Translations under genes and position numbers: made by a program
Shown here: positions 21,059 to 29,400 of the stretch, one piece after another
Numbering within the stretch: position 1 is the stretch's first letter
Layout: every line of letters begins with the position of its first letter
Notes under the pieces: model-generated
What the model was told of the DNA's origin: nothing
The model's input: the letters and a program-made list of their open reading frames with translations, nothing else
Database searches by the model: none
Assembly (NCBI RefSeq): GCF_018129025.1
Contig: NZ_JAAEDI010000038.1
Location: forward strand, 1-51,692
Reading direction: 5' to 3'
Length of the DNA stretch: 51,692 bases
Source: Neoroseomonas terrae
GTDB lineage: Bacteria; Pseudomonadota; Alphaproteobacteria; Acetobacterales; Acetobacteraceae

Positions 21059-22096
21059 ATGCGCCCCATCCTACCCATCGTCGTAATTGCCGCTGTCTGC
21101 GCCACGCTGCCGGCCTCGGCCCAGAAGCCGGGATCCCTCGGTAGCGGCGGCGGCGGGGGTCTCGGCAACCTGCCTCCGCCCGCCCAGCAGGCACCACAAT
21201 TCGCACCGCAGCCGCAGCGTCCACAGATGGCCCTGCCGCGCGACAAGCCGCCGCCGCTCGGTGGCAGCCAGCAGGCATTCCCACAGCCCCGGCAGCCGCA
21301 GGGCCGTCAGCCCGGCTTCGGTGCGCCGGGACCGATGGCGGCCCTTCCAACCGCCAAGCCGCCGCCGCTTGGCGCGGCGGCAGCGCGGCCGCCCGGCAGC
21401 CAGCATGCCGGTCCGGGCCCTGGCGCCAACCCGCGCCCAGGTCCGGGCGGCCGGCAGCCGCCGCGGGACGTTTCCTCCGGCACCGGCTTCGTCGTGGCGC
21501 CGCGCCAAGTCATGACCAACCAGCACGTCGCCGACGGCTGCACCTCCATGATCGCGCGGTCCGCCACGGGCCGGGAGATCGCGGCGACGGTCATCGCCGT
21601 CGATGCCCAACGCGACCTCGCGCTGCTGCGGACCGAGGCAGATGCTGGCCCGGTCCTGCCCTTCCGGCGCACCGCCGAGGTCCGGCGCGGAGAGAACGTC
21701 GTCACATACGGCTTCCCGCTTGCCGGCCTACTGTCCTCGGGCCCGACGCTGACGACGGGCGATGTCTCGGCCCTGGCCGGGCTCGGCGACAATCCGCGCC
21801 AGATCCAGATCAGCGCGCCGGTGCAGCAGGGCAACTCCGGCGGGCCACTGCTCGACCTGCGCGGCCAGGTGGTGGGCGTTATCGTCTCGAAGCTTAATGC
21901 ACAGCGCATCGCACAGGCGACGGGCGATATCCCTCAGAACGTGAACTTCGCGGTGAAGCACACGGAGGCCGTGGACTTCATGCGCGAGCACGGCGTTCAG
22001 CCGCAGCTCGAGGATCCGACGGGTACGCTACGGACGGCAGCGGAGATCGGTGATTTGGCGCACGCCTCGACCGTATTTCTCCGCTGTCTTCGGTGA
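21059..22096 (+). CDS. Exported trypsin-like serine protease with Pro-rich linker
   Basis: A 345-residue S1-type (S1C/HtrA-like) protease. It has a signal peptide (MRPILPIVVIAAVCATLPASAQ), then about 120 residues rich in Pro, Gln and Gly containing the repeated phrase KPPPLG, then a protease domain with the catalytic triad His in TNQHVADGC, Asp in QRDLALLR and Ser in QGNSGGPLLD. No PDZ domain follows, which differs from DegP. Two cysteines near the ends could pair. ATG 21059 begins the signal peptide. The substrate is unknown. Confidence 0.85.
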   Translation: MRPILPIVVIAAVCATLPASAQKPGSLGSGGGGGLGNLPPPAQQAPQFAPQPQRPQMALPRDKPPPLGGSQQAFPQPRQPQGRQPGFGAPGPMAALPTAKPPPLGAAAARPPGSQHAGPGPGANPRPGPGGRQPPRDVSSGTGFVVAPRQVMTNQHVADGCTSMIARSATGREIAATVIAVDAQRDLALLRTEADAGPVLPFRRTAEVRRGENVVTYGFPLAGLLSSGPTLTTGDVSALAGLGDNPRQIQISAPVQQGNSGGPLLDLRGQVVGVIVSKLNAQRIAQATGDIPQNVNFAVKHTEAVDFMREHGVQPQLEDPTGTLRTAAEIGDLAHASTVFLRCLR

Positions 22097-22112
22097 TCGG
22101 GGCCACGAAGGG

Positions 22113-22135
22113 GCGCGGGACCTAGAGTCCCGCGC
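22113..22135. terminator. Strong hairpin between convergent protease and HD genes
   Basis: A perfect 9-bp stem, GCGCGGGAC (22113-22121) and GTCCCGCGC (22127-22135), has a 5-base loop CTAGA. The stop codon of the minus-strand HD gene (22122-22124) lies inside the loop. It probably serves both convergent genes. Confidence 0.6.
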
Positions 22136-22745
22136 GCGCTTGCAAGCCGGCTAACTCCTCGAGGAAGCGCGCCGCTGCCACATCCGGCGCCCAGGGCCGC
22201 CAAGCGTGATCGCCATAGCGCACCGCGAGCGGATCCCTTTCCATCGGCGCGACACGGATGCCGAGCGTCTCCCGCACCTCAATCCTGGTCCAGCCAACGA
22301 CATGAACTGCCTCGGCGGCTGCCACGGCGATGTCGACCGCCTTGTGCGCGCGCTTCTCCACTGCCTCCCAGGCCGGCAGGCGATAGCGCGCGGCGATCAC
22401 GGCCAGCAGCCGCGCCTGAAGTTCAGCGAAACCCGGGCCGAGAAAGGGCTTGAGCGGCGAGATGCAGTCGAAGTTGATCAGCCCCTCATCCGCATCGTGC
22501 AGCAATTCGCGCAACTCCTGCGCCGGGCTCAGGCGATGGCGCGTCCTCGTGCGACGCAGGGCGAGCACCGTCAGTGAGTGTTGCGCAACCGACAGCGGCT
22601 CGGGCCAGATCGAATGTCCACCCCAGCGAAACGTACGCGCTAGGCCGGTGGCAAGATCCCTATCGGTCCAGTCGAGCGGCGTGGGGGACAGGAGGTCGAG
22701 CCGCCGTCCGGATGGCAGTCGTACCCACGCACGATCGGCCGTCAC
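22122..22745 (-). CDS. HD-domain phosphohydrolase (YfbR-like)
   Basis: A 207-residue metal-dependent HD-superfamily protein. Metal-binding positions are His in SVAQHSLTVL and the HD pair in ELLHDADEGLINFD, with the family phrase SPLKPFLG afterwards. Related proteins hydrolyse deoxynucleoside monophosphates (YfbR). The N-terminus (VRLPSGRRLDLLSPTPLDW) matches phage- and plasmid-like HD hydrolases. The start is a GTG at 22745. The substrate is not determined. The 159 bases upstream to the asparaginase stop hold nothing I recognise. Confidence 0.78.
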   Translation of the reverse strand: MTADRAWVRLPSGRRLDLLSPTPLDWTDRDLATGLARTFRWGGHSIWPEPLSVAQHSLTVLALRRTRTRHRLSPAQELRELLHDADEGLINFDCISPLKPFLGPGFAELQARLLAVIAARYRLPAWEAVEKRAHKAVDIAVAAAEAVHVVGWTRIEVRETLGIRVAPMERDPLAVRYGDHAWRPWAPDVAAARFLEELAGLQARAGL

Positions 22746-22904
22746 GCCGAACTCCCGGGCAGAGAAGATGGATCAATCCCTACCGCCGGCGGGCTCGCGC
22801 GCCGTGCGCCGCCAAAGGAATCGACGCCCCACGACCTGCTCGCTGCCCGCACCATGGCGCCGGATGTCATGACGCGAGTGACATCCCGCAGCCCCTCGCC
22901 GCGG

Positions 22905-23900
22905 TCAATACGTCGCGAACACGCGCTCCAGATCCGTGACCCCCGCCGCCAGCGCCAGGGAGAGAAGCACCCGCGCCTTCTGTGGCGTCAGATTATCCGC
23001 CGTGACGAAGCCGGACTTCCGCCCACGCGTCGTCTTGCCGGCTCGGCCGGAACCGGCACGCGACGACAGCACCACCGCGATACCCTTGGCGACAGCCGCC
23101 TCCATCGCCTTGGCCATGGCCGGCGTCACATAGCCCGGAGCGAAACCGGCCGTGACGATGCCCCGCGCACCGGCAGAAACAAAGGCGTCGATCGCCGCCC
23201 CGTCCGCGCCGGCGTAAGCATAGGCGATGTCGACCCGCGGCAGCGCATCGAGGCTCCGCACATCGAATTCCGTATCCGGCGCCATTCGGCGAAGTGGCTT
23301 GCGGTACCAGCAGATCTCGTCCGCATCGGCCTGGCCGAGCACCCCGAAATCGGGCGTGCGAAAAGTTTGCATTCGTAGGGTGGAGGTCTTGGTCACCTCG
23401 CGCGCCGCCTGGATCTCATCGTTGAGCAGCACGAGCGCGCCCAGCCCGCGCGCCCGCGGATCGGACGCGACGCGCACGGCATTGAGCAGGTTCATCGGCC
23501 CGTCGCCGGCAAGCGCGGAAGCCGGACGCTGCGCGCCCACCAGCACGACCGGCACCGGCACCCTGAGAGTCAATGACAGGAAGTAAGCCGTCTCCTCCAG
23601 CGACGCCGTGCCATGCGTCACCGCAATCCCGGCAAGGTCGGGATGCTCCGCCACGAGCCGGTCACATATCAGCAGCAGTTCCTTCCATTCGGCCCAGCCG
23701 ATTGCCGTGGAGGGAATCGCCTTGAACGGCACCGGGATGATCTCGGCGACCAGCGCCAACTCCGGCACGCGGGCGATCACGCCGTTGACATCGAGCATCC
23801 GCCCCGCGGCGGAGTAGTCGATCAGATCAAGCGGCCCACGCCCGACGGAGGAGATCGTTCCGCCGGTTCCGATGACGGCGACCTTCGGTTTCGCCGTCAT
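22905..23900 (-). CDS. Asparaginase-like protein with altered catalytic residues
   Basis: A 331-residue member of the asparaginase/glutaminase family. The first catalytic threonine motif is intact (VAVIGTGGTISS). The second motif reads THGTASLEETAYFL, with Ala where the catalytic Asp of HGTD normally lies. The Lys that pairs with that Asp in Escherichia coli AnsB (Lys162) aligns with Pro in the VASDPRARG segment. A related subfamily with HGTA is, to my memory, common in proteobacteria, so this is probably not random decay, but L-asparaginase activity should not be assumed. ATG 23900 starts the conserved core and overlaps the stop of a small upstream reading frame (ATGA). Confidence 0.8.
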   Translation of the reverse strand: MTAKPKVAVIGTGGTISSVGRGPLDLIDYSAAGRMLDVNGVIARVPELALVAEIIPVPFKAIPSTAIGWAEWKELLLICDRLVAEHPDLAGIAVTHGTASLEETAYFLSLTLRVPVPVVLVGAQRPASALAGDGPMNLLNAVRVASDPRARGLGALVLLNDEIQAAREVTKTSTLRMQTFRTPDFGVLGQADADEICWYRKPLRRMAPDTEFDVRSLDALPRVDIAYAYAGADGAAIDAFVSAGARGIVTAGFAPGYVTPAMAKAMEAAVAKGIAVVLSSRAGSGRAGKTTRGRKSGFVTADNLTPQKARVLLSLALAAGVTDLERVFATY

Positions 23901-23959
23901 GTGGCCTGTTGCCTCGCGGCGCCGACGCGCAGCGGCTCGATCACTTGGTTCGCCGTCAT
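23897..23959 (-). CDS. Possible 20-residue leader peptide upstream of the asparaginase gene
   Basis: An ATG at 23959 preceded by GGGGGT opens a 20-codon frame (MTANQVIEPL...) whose TGA overlaps the asparaginase ATG by four bases. Its first bases, ATGACGGCGAA, repeat those of the asparaginase gene, so the translation start looks duplicated. The frame extends upstream to 24211 without recognisable similarity. This may be a coupling leader or chance. Confidence 0.3.
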   Translation of the reverse strand: MTANQVIEPLRVGAARQQAT

Positions 23960-24434
23960 GGTACCCCCAAAACCGTGCGGAAGGAGACAACCGAGGCATT
24001 GTGTCCCCGACTGCCGTTCGGCCCACGGCCATCTGAGGCCGAGACGCTCCGGAACTCGCGCGTTACTGGCGTCGCCCGCGGCACTCTCACAGCAGACCTT
24101 CGGCATTCGTGCCGACGCCGCGTGCTCTGCAACGCTACGGTACGGTCCGACGATCGCTGCATGAAGACGCAAGAGCGGCGCTCGGACACCATCTTCATCC
24201 CCGCCCCCCACTTCGCAACGTCGGTTGAAGCGTAACCGGGGCTACCTTCCGCCGTCGCGGCGTTGGGGCGCGCGGGCCACGGGCGGAACGCGGCCCACGA
24301 CGCCGGCCCGCATCTCGATGACGACGAACTACCTGTCATTTCGAGATCGCCGACGCTGTCGGTACAGCGTACCTGACCCGACCCGAACAACGACATGGAC
24401 AGTCTCCTCGACTCTGTCGGATGGGCTGGTGAGT
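23960..24434. other. Gene-poor, hairpin-rich interval at the capsule locus boundary
   Basis: About 475 bases without a supportable gene; open frames here have no recognisable content. Several stem-loops are visible. TCGGCA/TGCCGA closes a TTCG loop (24100-24115). ATCTCGA-TGAC pairs with GTCA-tt-TCGAGAT (24312-24347). GCTGT/ACAGC (24355-24368) overlaps GGTAC/GTACC (24361-24373). GACAG/CTGTC lies at 24398-24418. The last ones follow the thioesterase stop on the minus strand and could end its transcript. Confidence 0.4.
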
Positions 24435-24863
24435 TTACTCGCGCCGCTCGACCACTGCTGTTGTCAGTCGGGAAACGCACGCAAGACGCCCGTCCGCACG
24501 ATGAATCTCGGTCTGCCAGACCTGCGTAGTGCGGCCGATATGCAGCGCCCGGCAGGTCGCGCTCACCACCTGGCCGCTTGGCACCGGTGCGATGTGATTG
24601 GCGTTGATTTCGAGCCCCACCGCACGACGGTCGTCGGGCAACGTCAAAGTGCTCGCAATGCTGCCGATCGTTTCGGCCAGCACAACCGACGCGCCACCAT
24701 GAAGAATGCCGAAGGGCTGGACATGCCGGTTGTCGACCGGCATCTCGGCGCGGATGAAGTCAGCGCCGACCTCAATGATACGAATGCCGAACAAGCCGGG
24801 CAGGCTGCTCTGAAACCGCGCTTCCATCTCCGCGGGATCGGCCCTGCGACGCCAGATACTCAT
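24435..24863 (-). CDS. Hotdog-fold thioesterase (PaaI/YdiI-like)
   Basis: A 142-residue single-domain hotdog protein expected to hydrolyse acyl-CoA or acyl-ACP thioesters. The active-site region reads NRHVQPFGILHGGASVVLAETIGS, with the HGG and the acidic residue on the following helix as in PaaI/YdiI. The length is typical. It is divergent from the capsule operon that includes a PKS lacking a thioesterase domain. A role in editing or releasing acyl chains is conceivable but not shown. Confidence 0.85.
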   Translation of the reverse strand: MSIWRRRADPAEMEARFQSSLPGLFGIRIIEVGADFIRAEMPVDNRHVQPFGILHGGASVVLAETIGSIASTLTLPDDRRAVGLEINANHIAPVPSGQVVSATCRALHIGRTTQVWQTEIHRADGRLACVSRLTTAVVERRE

Positions 24864-25119
24864 CGCTTTTCACACTTTCGACAGGAGTTCGATGGGAGTC
24901 TGGCGCGGAACGCACAGGGCCGCCAGTGTCGGGCGTTCACCGTTGACGCGCCGGCCTTAGACAGCCTTAAGGTATGAGATATCATGTAGCGAACGGAACT
25001 TTGTCGCGTCGTGAGCATTCCGGTTTGAACGGATGCGGCGGAGTTGTCGGGCAGGATGCCCGGCCCTCGATTAGCGGATCGGGCGCCGACGAAGATCGTC
25101 GGTAGGGAATGGTGGTGCC
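24864..25119 (+). promoter_or_regulatory. Divergent intergenic region with a promoter candidate for the PKS operon
   Basis: No gene in these 256 bases. TTGACG (24943-24948) and TTAAGG (24967-24972), spaced by 18 bases, form the best sigma-70-like pair facing the glycosyltransferase. The following stretch (about 24970-25010) is locally AT-rich. A CGGGC/GCCCG stem-loop lies near 25048-25063. If the promoter is used, the leader would be about 140 bases long. Confidence 0.3.
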
Positions 25120-26424
25120 GTGCACGTAGTGCTCGACGTGTCCCGGTTTCTCGCCTGTGGCCGCCGAAGGGCGCCATCGGGGATCGACCGGGTGGAGGTC
25201 GCCTATGCGGCCAGATGGCTGGCGGCGGCGCCGGCCTCAGTAACGTTCTGCGCGCGCGGTCCCTGGGGCGGCTACGCGGCCGTGCCGCGCTCCCTGGTCG
25301 CCGATCTTGCGGCGGCCCTGAAACTGGCCTGGGCCGGCGGCCCGCAGGCCGAAGCCGCACGCCAATCAGCGCTGCGGCTCGGCCGCCTCGCCCTCATGCG
25401 CCTCGCCGTGTCACGCGGTCGTGCGAAGCTCATGGAGGTCATGACGCGCGAACGGCGTAGCCTGTTCCTTCTCGTCTCGCATCGCCTGATGGAGAAGCCG
25501 GAACCGATTGCGGAACTCCGCAGTGCGGGTGCTGCCTTCATCCCACTGGTGCACGACCTGATCCCGGCGACGCACCCCGAATATGCGCGCCCCGGTGTCG
25601 CCATGCAGCATCTGCGGCGGCTGGAAACGGTCGCCTCGCTCGCTGCCGGTATCATCGTGAACTCGGGCGCGACGGCGGCAGTGCTGCAGCCGCATCTCGT
25701 GCGCCAAGCCGATCCGCCGGACGTCGTCGTGGCCCGGCTCGGCATCGAAATGCCGGCACCGGACGGCAGTGCCGAAGCAGCACCGGAGGAACCCTATTTC
25801 GTCTCGATCGGCACGATCGAGCCGCGCAAGAACCACCTGCTGCTCCTGCACCTGTGGCGCGACTTCGCGGCCAAGTGGGGCCCGGCGGCGCCGCGCCTCG
25901 TCCTTGTCGGCCGCCGTGGCTGGGAGAACGAGAATGTTCTCGATCTGCTCGAACGCTGCACCCTGCTGCGCGGGCTCGTCTCCGAGGCCGGCTCGCTGTC
26001 GGACCCGGCCGTGTCGGCGCTGCTGGCCGGCAGCCGCGCACTCCTTTTCCCCTCCTTCGCGGAAGGCTATGGCCTGCCGCTCGCCGAGGCACTCGCCGCC
26101 GGCGCTCCGGCCATCTGTTCCGACCTGCCGGCGCTGCGCGAGGTCGGCGGCGACGTGCCCGAATACCTCGACGCGCTGGACGGCGCCGGGTGGCGGCGCA
26201 TGGTGCTCGACTACGCAGCCCCGGACAGTCGCGCGAGGGCGGCCCAGTTGGCACGGTTGCGCGGCTGGTCCGCGCCGGTCTGGGCCGAGCATTTCGACGC
26301 CGTGGACGGCCTGCTGACGCGCGTCGCGGCGCGCCACGCGGCCATGCCGGCCGCATCGCGCCGGGCGGGTGCCGCGACGTCGCCGCCCGAGCGCCTGGCC
26401 GCCGCGCCGGCCGCCCTGCGATGA
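25120..26424 (+). CDS. Family 4-type glycosyltransferase
   Basis: A 434-residue GT-B retaining glycosyltransferase. The C-terminal half has the family core: VSIGTIEPRKNHLLLL, PRLVLVGRRGWENE, ALLFPSFAEGYGLPLAEALAAG (with the E-x7-E nucleotide-sugar motif) and PAICSDLPALREVGG. The N-terminal half (VLDVSRFLACGRRRAPSGIDRVE) is typical of mannosyl-/rhamnosyl-type transferases in polysaccharide loci. The start is a GTG at 25120 with GGTAGGG upstream. It is the first gene of the operon with the PKS, whose ATG lies 22 bases after its stop. It probably adds a sugar to the capsule or to the lipid made next door; donor and acceptor are unknown. Confidence 0.9.
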   Translation: MHVVLDVSRFLACGRRRAPSGIDRVEVAYAARWLAAAPASVTFCARGPWGGYAAVPRSLVADLAAALKLAWAGGPQAEAARQSALRLGRLALMRLAVSRGRAKLMEVMTRERRSLFLLVSHRLMEKPEPIAELRSAGAAFIPLVHDLIPATHPEYARPGVAMQHLRRLETVASLAAGIIVNSGATAAVLQPHLVRQADPPDVVVARLGIEMPAPDGSAEAAPEEPYFVSIGTIEPRKNHLLLLHLWRDFAAKWGPAAPRLVLVGRRGWENENVLDLLERCTLLRGLVSEAGSLSDPAVSALLAGSRALLFPSFAEGYGLPLAEALAAGAPAICSDLPALREVGGDVPEYLDALDGAGWRRMVLDYAAPDSRARAAQLARLRGWSAPVWAEHFDAVDGLLTRVAARHAAMPAASRRAGAATSPPERLAAAPAALR

Positions 26425-26446
26425 TCGACGCCAACGGGCGGGGCGG

Positions 26447-29400
26447 ATGACCATCCGCACTCGCCACCAGCGCTCCAGGAAGCCTCGCCTGACAGCCGGT
26501 ATCGCCATCGTCGGCGCTGCCTGCCGCCTGCCGGGCGCGCCTGATCTCGACGCCTTCTGGTCGTTGCTTGCGGAGGGACGCGACGCAGTCACCACCGTGC
26601 CACCCGATCGCTTCGATCAGCAGCGCTGGGGCCATCCGCGCCGTTCCGAGGCAGGGCGTTCCTACACCTTTGCGGCCGGCACCGTTGGCGACGCGACGGG
26701 CTTTGATGCCCCTTCCTTCGGCCTGTCCCCGCGCGAAGCGGCGGAGATGGATCCGCAGCAGCGCCTGCTCCTGGAGGTCACGGCCGAAGCCTTCGAGAAT
26801 GCGGGGTGGCCGGCCGAGCGCCTCGCCGGGCGCAACATCGCTGTCTTTGCTGGTGGTTCTTCGACCGACTACGCCGAGTTGAGACTCGAAGACCCGTCGG
26901 CCGGCGACCGCTTCTTCATGACAGGCAACGCGCTGTCGATCCTGGCCAACCGGATCGGCAACGTCTTCGATCTGCGCGGCGCGGCGCAGACCGTCGACAC
27001 GGCCTGCTCGTCCTCACTCGTCGCGCTTCACCTGGCGGCGCGGGCGCTGGCCGACGACCCGTCGCTGGAAGCGGCGGTGGTGGGCGGCGTCAACATGCTG
27101 CTCTCGCCGTATTCCTTCATCGGCTTCTCGCGCGCAGGGATGCTGTCGCCGACCGGGCGCTGCCGCGCCTTCGACGCCGCCGCGGATGGCTATGTGCGTG
27201 GCGAGGGCGCCGGCGTCGTCGTGCTGAAGCGCCTGGCCGACGCGGTGACCGACGGCGATCCGATTCAGGCGGTGTTGCTTGGCAGCGGTGCGAACGCCGC
27301 GGGGCGGACGATCGGCCTGTCGCTGCCCAACCGCACCGCTCAGGCCGCGCTGATGGAACGCGTCCTGGTCGACGCGGATGTCGCGCCGGAACGCTTCCTC
27401 GCCTTCGAGGCGCACGGCACCGGCACCCGAGTGGGGGACCCGGCCGAGAGTTGGGCGATCGGTACCACCATCGCTCGGTATCGTTCGACGCCGCTGCCGG
27501 TCGGTTCGGTCAAGACCAACATAGGTCACCTCGAAGCCGGCTCCGGCATGGCGGGCCTGCTGAAGGCCGTGCTGATGCTGAAGAAGGGCGCCGTCCCTCC
27601 CTCACTGCACTTCAATGAGCCTAGTCCCGACATCGATTTCGACGGACTCAACATCACGGTCCCCATCTCGCTCACCGCGGCGGTGCCACGCGAGGACGCG
27701 GTCGTCGGCGTGAATTCCTTCGGTTTCGGAGGGACGAATGCGACTGTGCTGCTCGGCCGTGCGCCAGCACGGAAGCCAGTTCCGGCGAGCCGGGCGCGCG
27801 GCAACCCGCCACTGGTGCTCTCGGCCAAGTCAGAAGCAGCGTTGGCATTGTTGGCCGCGCGCTGGCGTAGTGCGCTGACCGGTGCTGATGCAGGCCGCGT
27901 GGCGGCGCTGGCCCGCGGCGCCGCGCGGCACCGCGACCTCGCCGGGCACCGGCTGATCCTGCGCGGGCAGGATGGGGAAGCGATCGGCGATGCCATCACC
28001 GCCTGGGCCAATGGCGATCATCGTGGCGCGGTATCCGGCCAGGCGGTGCGCGGCAGCACCGCCTTCGTCTTCTCCGGCAATGGCGCGCAGCACGAAGCCA
28101 TGGCGCGCGAAGCGTTGCGCCACAACGCAGCGTTTCGCACCGCCCTCAAGTCAGCCGACGCAGCCCTGTCGCCGCACCTCGGCTGGTCGCCGCTGGCGTT
28201 GCTGAAGCGCGGCGTGCCCACGGCGACGCTGTCGGGCACGGATATCGCGCAGCCCCTGCTGTTCGCGGTGCAGGTCGGCATCGTCGGCGCACTGGCGGCG
28301 CAAGGCATCCGACCGGCCCTGGTGCTCGGCCATTCGGTCGGTGAAGTCGCCGCTGCCTGGTGCGTCGGGATTCTGACGCTCGATCAGGCCGCACGGCTGA
28401 TCGTCGCGCGCAGCCGACATCAGCACGCAACCCGCGGCACGGGCCGCATGGCGGCGATCGGCGCAGGAGCGGACGCCGCCGCGCCGCTGCTCGACGCCTG
28501 CGGACCCGGCCTCGAGATCGCGGCGATCAACGGCCCCACGGCGATCACCGTCGCCGGCCCGGCGGCGGCGATCGCGCGGCTGTGCGAGGCTGCGGAACCG
28601 GCACGCATCTCCGCGGTGCCGCTCGACCTCGACTACGCCTTCCATGCAGCGGCGATGGATCCCGTGCGGGATGGTCTGCTCGCCGATCTTGCCACGCTCG
28701 CACCGCAGGACGGCGCGATCCCGATGGTCTCCTCGGTGACGGGCACCGCGCTCGGCGGCCGCGAGGCTGGGGCCGACTACTGGTGGCGTAACCTGCGGGA
28801 GCCGGTGCAATTCCGTGATGCGGTTCGCGGTGCGGCAGCGATGGGAGCCAGACTCTTCATCGAGATCGGCCCGGCCGCTGTCCTTCAGTCCTATCTGCGC
28901 GAAAGTCTGCGCGCGGATACCGATGGCAGCGCGGTGCTTTCGAGCCTGACGCGCCGCGACCCGCCGGGCGACCCCTTCCCCGCCATCGCCGACCGCGCGG
29001 TCGCGCGCGGCGTGGATCCTCGCGGCGGCCCGGCCTTTGTCGGCCCAGCCGAGCGTGCCGGCCTGCCCAGAACCCCATTCGCCCGCACGCCGACCTGGTT
29101 CCCCCGGACGACGGAGACGGCGGCGCTGGTCTTGCCGCGCCGCGACCATCCGCTGCTCGGGGTCCGCCGCGATGACGATCCGGGGACCTGGACCAACTGG
29201 CTCGACACGGAGTTGCATCCCTGGCTCGCTGATCACCGCCTGTTGGGCGAAGCGGTGCTGCCGGCCGCCGGGATGGCGGAGATTGCGCTCGCCGCCGCCG
29301 CGGCCCGATTTCCCGAGGCGGAAGTGCTGGAGGCTTCGGACCTCGCAATCCAGCGCCCGCTCGCGCTTGAGCCGGATCGCAGCCGCGAGGTCCGCACGAC

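Noticed and set aside
20999..22096. Pro/Gln-rich repeats (KPPPLG twice) as a tandem-repeat element
   Set aside because: Only two protein-level copies in a linker of the exported protease; no DNA repeat array.
26369..26446. N-terminal extension of the PKS by 26 codons
   Set aside because: It lies inside the glycosyltransferase gene, is Arg/Pro-rich and unconserved; ATG 26447 lies just before the ketosynthase core.
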